Positions 34,311-36,082 of a stretch of DNA of 36,082 nucleotides are shown here, piece after piece (the stretch's first letter is position 1; the number at the start of each line of letters is the position of its first letter). The stretch comes from Alphaproteobacteria bacterium. Lineage in GTDB: Bacteria > Pseudomonadota > Alphaproteobacteria > UBA6615. Under the pieces are notes generated by a model. It worked only from the letters and a program-made list of their open reading frames with translations. It searched no databases and had not been told where the DNA came from. A program made the position numbers and the translations under genes. The DNA lies in the NCBI GenBank assembly GCA_021774445.1, contig JAJFJA010000071.1:1-36082 (forward strand), written 5' to 3'.

Positions 34311-34850
34311 TCATGCCGCCAGTTGGCGCCACTCGGCCAGCACAACCGAGCGGTTCTGCTTGAAGATATCGCGGCGGTTGAGGTGGCGTTCGTGGTTGAA
34401 ATGGTTGTGGATCGAGGCATGGACGGAGGAGAATTTCTGCAGTGTTTTGACGTCCCTGAATTTCGCCATTGCTCCCTCGCGTCGTCGGAACGGTTGGTGA
34501 GAGTTCTCTGCCCGATTATTGAGCCACCGTCCAAAGGTCTGGCGCGACGCGTTTCCGATCACGTTCATCGCAGCGCGATATGATTTGAGTCGATCCGTCA
34601 CGATCACCTTTGGCCGGCCGTAGCGCTTCATCGCGCGCTTCAGAAACGCTAGCGCAGCCTTGCGGTCCCGGCGTTTCGTGGCAATAACCTCAAGTACCTC
34701 GCCTTCACGATCAACCGCCCGCCACAGATAGTGGATCTTGCCGTTGATCTTCACAAAGACCTCGTCCAGGTGCCAACGCCAGTTGGAATATGATCGACGC
34801 TGAACCCGCCGCTTTCGGATCTCGGCCGCGAACATCGGGCCAAACCGATT
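34311..34850 (-). pseudogene. IS6-family transposase, C-terminal part of the split gene
   Basis: Codons from 34850 read NRFGPMFAAEIRKRR, then WHLDEVFVKINGKIHYLWRA with the first catalytic Asp, VTDRLKSY with the second, and NNRAENSHQPFRRRE with the catalytic Glu, ending LAEWRQLAA (179 residues). An open frame continues upstream to 35516, but that stretch is only the antisense of the IS110 element. The reading frame resumes exactly at 35966-36082, where the N-terminal part ends FWW, giving the normal FWWNRFGP sequence once the IS110 element is removed. Confidence 0.92.
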
Positions 34851-34880
34851 CCTGTCTATTTTGTTTCCAGTAGTTTTTGA

Positions 34881-35007
34881 GTTGCGGACGGCATCCCGTA
34901 TCGGTTCCGGGGCGCTACCCCGTCTGGTGGCTTGGGAGCCGCCCGCAACTTCGAAGTCATCCTGAACAGTTGACTGGGGCTGTTGGCGCAGACCCCGCAG
35001 AACAGGA
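34881..35007 (+). ncRNA. Predicted IS110 bridge RNA in the element's leader
   Basis: GTTGCGGACGG (34881-34891) pairs with CCGCCCGCAAC (34939-34949) with one mismatch and encloses an inner hairpin GGGG-CGCTA-CCCC (34909-34921). The base run before the inner hairpin, AUCGGUUCC (34900-34908), equals the left flank plus core ACCGATTCC (34844-34852) apart from two changes that both allow G-U pairing. The run after it, UCUGGUGG (34923-34930), is the exact complement of core plus right flank (35966-35973). A second GGGG/CCCC hairpin (34976-34979, 34993-34996) has ACAGTTG before it (34966-34972), equal to the element's right end, and ACAGG after it (35003-35007), complementary to its left end. The layout follows the target and donor loops known from IS621. 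The exact RNA ends are not determined. Confidence 0.7.
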
Positions 35008-35015
35008 CAAGGAAC

Positions 35016-35955
35016 ATGATGCAAGACCTCTTCATTGGTGTCGATATTTCCAAAAGGTGGCTCGACGTCCATCATCCAAACCAACCGCCTGTCCGGATCG
35101 AAAATAACCCGGCAGCCATGCGACGGTTCGTCGGAGCCAGTCGCCGCGAAGGCGCATGGGTCATCTTCGAGGCGACCGGTGGTTACGACCGCGCCCTCCG
35201 CGATGCCCTGGAACGCGTGGGGGCGAAGTTCAGTCGCGTCAATCCGCGGCAGGCCCGTGACTTCGCGCGGGCGATGGGTGTGATCGGCAAGACTGACCGC
35301 GTCGATGCACGTATGCTTGCCGAGTTCGGCGCTCGTCTGCGCCCCCAACAGACAATGCCTGTGGCGCCTCAGCTTCGGGCCCTGCAGGCGCTTGTCACGC
35401 GGCGACGGCAACTCCGTCGAGATGCGCAAGCAGGAAGCTACCCGGCTAAGGCAAACCCATGGCAATGTTGCGCGAGCCGACATTCGCAGTCTCGTGGCGA
35501 TACTCGACCGTCGCATCCAGAAGATCGAGGCTCAGATTGCGACCCTCATCACAACTAACCCGGACCTTGCCGACACTGCGCGCCGATTGCAGACCGTGCC
35601 CGGTGTCGGTCTCATCGTGGCGGCAACCCTGCTGGCCGATCTGCCCGAACTCGGTCGCCTGGATCGGCGCCGCATCGCCGCGCTGGCTGGGCTCGCCCCT
35701 GTGGCGCGGGACAGCGGTCAGATCAAGGGAAGACGGACGATCCGGGGAGGACGCTCAACGGTACGCGCAATGCTCTACATCGCCGCGCTCCACGCCTCAC
35801 GATTCTGTGCGACTTTCCAGGAGTTCCGCCGCCGTCTCACTGCAGCCGGAAAGCCCATCAAGGTCGTACTAACGGCAACAGCACACAAGCTTCTCGGCGT
35901 CCTCAACGCCATGGTCGCGAGCAGTACGGATTTCCAGCTCGACCCGGCAGGTTAG
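35016..35955 (+). pseudogene. IS110-family transposase with a one-base frameshift
   Basis: Translation from the ATG at 35016 (AAGGA upstream) gives MMQDLFIGVDISKRWLDVHHP, then FEATGGYDRAL and KTDRVDARMLAEFG, which supply the DEDD acidic residues of the RuvC-like domain. Similarity then moves to the next frame at about 35412-35416: LVTRRRQL is followed in the shifted frame by VEMRKQEATRLRQ. The second part has LQTVPGVGLIVAATLLADLPE and the serine motif GGRSTVRAMLYIAAL of the C-terminal transposase domain. One surplus C in the run CTCC would explain it. Joined, the protein would have about 313 residues, near the family norm. A sequencing error cannot be excluded. Confidence 0.88.
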
Positions 35956-35965
35956 AATACAGTTG

Positions 35966-36082
35966 CCACCAGAAACGCACCGTCTCATGGCAGAGGTCGA
36001 TGCCACGCTCGAACAGCAGGTCCTCGACCTGACGACGCGATAACGGAAAACGGATGTACATCATCACCGTGAGGCGGATCAC
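35966..36082 (-). pseudogene. IS6-family transposase, N-terminal part of the split gene (cut by window edge)
   Basis: The minus strand reads 39 codons without a stop: VIRLTVMMYIRFPLS, then RRQVEDLLFERGIDLCHETVRFWW, the helix-turn-helix region of IS6 transposases. The FWW codons adjoin the IS110 boundary and continue in frame with NRFGPMF at 34850. The start codon lies outside the window. Confidence 0.9.

Larger units (their letters stand above)
34851..35967 (+). mobile_element. IS110-family element inserted in the IS6 transposase gene
   Basis: The element is delimited by the split IS6 gene. A CC dinucleotide at 34851-34852 recurs at 35966-35967, while the rejoined IS6 gene needs only one copy, which fits the two-base core of IS110 recombination. 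The body is about 1.1 kb: a structured leader of about 160 bases, a DEDD transposase gene with a frameshift, and only ten bases after the stop codon. There are no terminal inverted repeats, as is normal for this family. Confidence 0.85.
34257..36082 (-). mobile_element. IS6-family insertion sequence, interrupted by an IS110 element and cut by the window edge
   Basis: The left boundary is placed at GGGTTCTGTC (34257), which resembles IS6-family terminal repeats and lies about 55 bp beyond the transposase stop codon, a normal distance. The transposase gene on the minus strand is split into 34311-34850 and 35966-36082 with the IS110 element between. The far end of the element lies beyond the window, so its target duplication cannot be checked. 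Confidence 0.75.

Noticed and set aside
34311..35516. A single long minus-strand frame of 401 codons containing the IS6 transposase end
   Set aside because: Only the part up to 34850 is transposase. The rest is antisense of the IS110 element, and the true N-terminal part resumes at 35966.
1..36082. A recent composite transposon bounded by two identical IS6 copies
   Set aside because: The two IS6 proteins differ at many positions, and the left copy has no recognisable terminal repeat, so recent transposition as a unit is not supported.
1..36082. CRISPR array, tRNA or rRNA genes
   Set aside because: I saw no regularly spaced direct repeats and no cloverleaf-like or rRNA-like sequence when reading the window.

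Overview
The window looks like an accessory catabolic region from a GC-rich alphaproteobacterium. That assignment rests on the gene families and codon use only, because no rRNA or housekeeping marker is present. It carries two transport-and-catabolism modules, each with its own regulator, with insertion-sequence debris at both ends.

Left edge (1-358): the 3' part of an IS6-family transposase gene. Left module (575-13363): an operon on the minus strand runs from 10606 down to 575. Its order is IclR regulator, E1-alpha and E1-beta of a 2-oxo acid dehydrogenase, SDR oxidoreductase, D-2-hydroxyacid dehydrogenase, TRAP transporter (dctP, dctQ, dctM), class IV aminotransferase and an M81 (MlrC-like) metallopeptidase. 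Most junctions overlap by about 4 bp, which suggests translational coupling. Divergent from it, across an AT-rich intergenic region with a perfect palindrome, lie a protein made of two homologous halves that I do not recognise and a ThDP-dependent enzyme of the acetolactate synthase type. Together these imply uptake of a small organic acid, or an acid released from an amide or peptide, and its processing through amino, hydroxy and oxo acids. The substrate cannot be read from the sequence.

Junction (13364-13994): no intact gene, but short remnants that look like a transposase start and an oxidoreductase tail. A DUF2817 (M14-like) peptidase gene follows on the minus strand, divergent from a TetR regulator whose start codon abuts an inverted repeat.

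Right module (15239-33889), all on the plus strand: TetR, a truncated relic of a solute-binding protein gene, an intact peptide-type ABC transporter (binding protein, permease, fused permease-ATPase, ATPase), three paralogous hydantoinase B subunits with a single hydantoinase A subunit, an M19 dipeptidase-like protein that lacks several metal ligands, an N-acyl-D-amino-acid deacylase-type amidohydrolase, and two aspartoacylase/succinylglutamate desuccinylase-like hydrolases. The set points to import and stepwise opening or deacylation of cyclic amides, N-acyl amino acids or modified dipeptides.

Right edge (34182-36082): nested insertion sequences. An IS6 N-terminal relic is cut by a second IS6-family element, and that element's transposase gene is split by an IS110-family element. 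The two halves of the split gene rejoin in frame across a CC dinucleotide. The leader of the IS110 element folds into a bridge-RNA-like structure. Its two candidate target guides match the two sides of the very site where the element sits. This is the most notable observation in the window.
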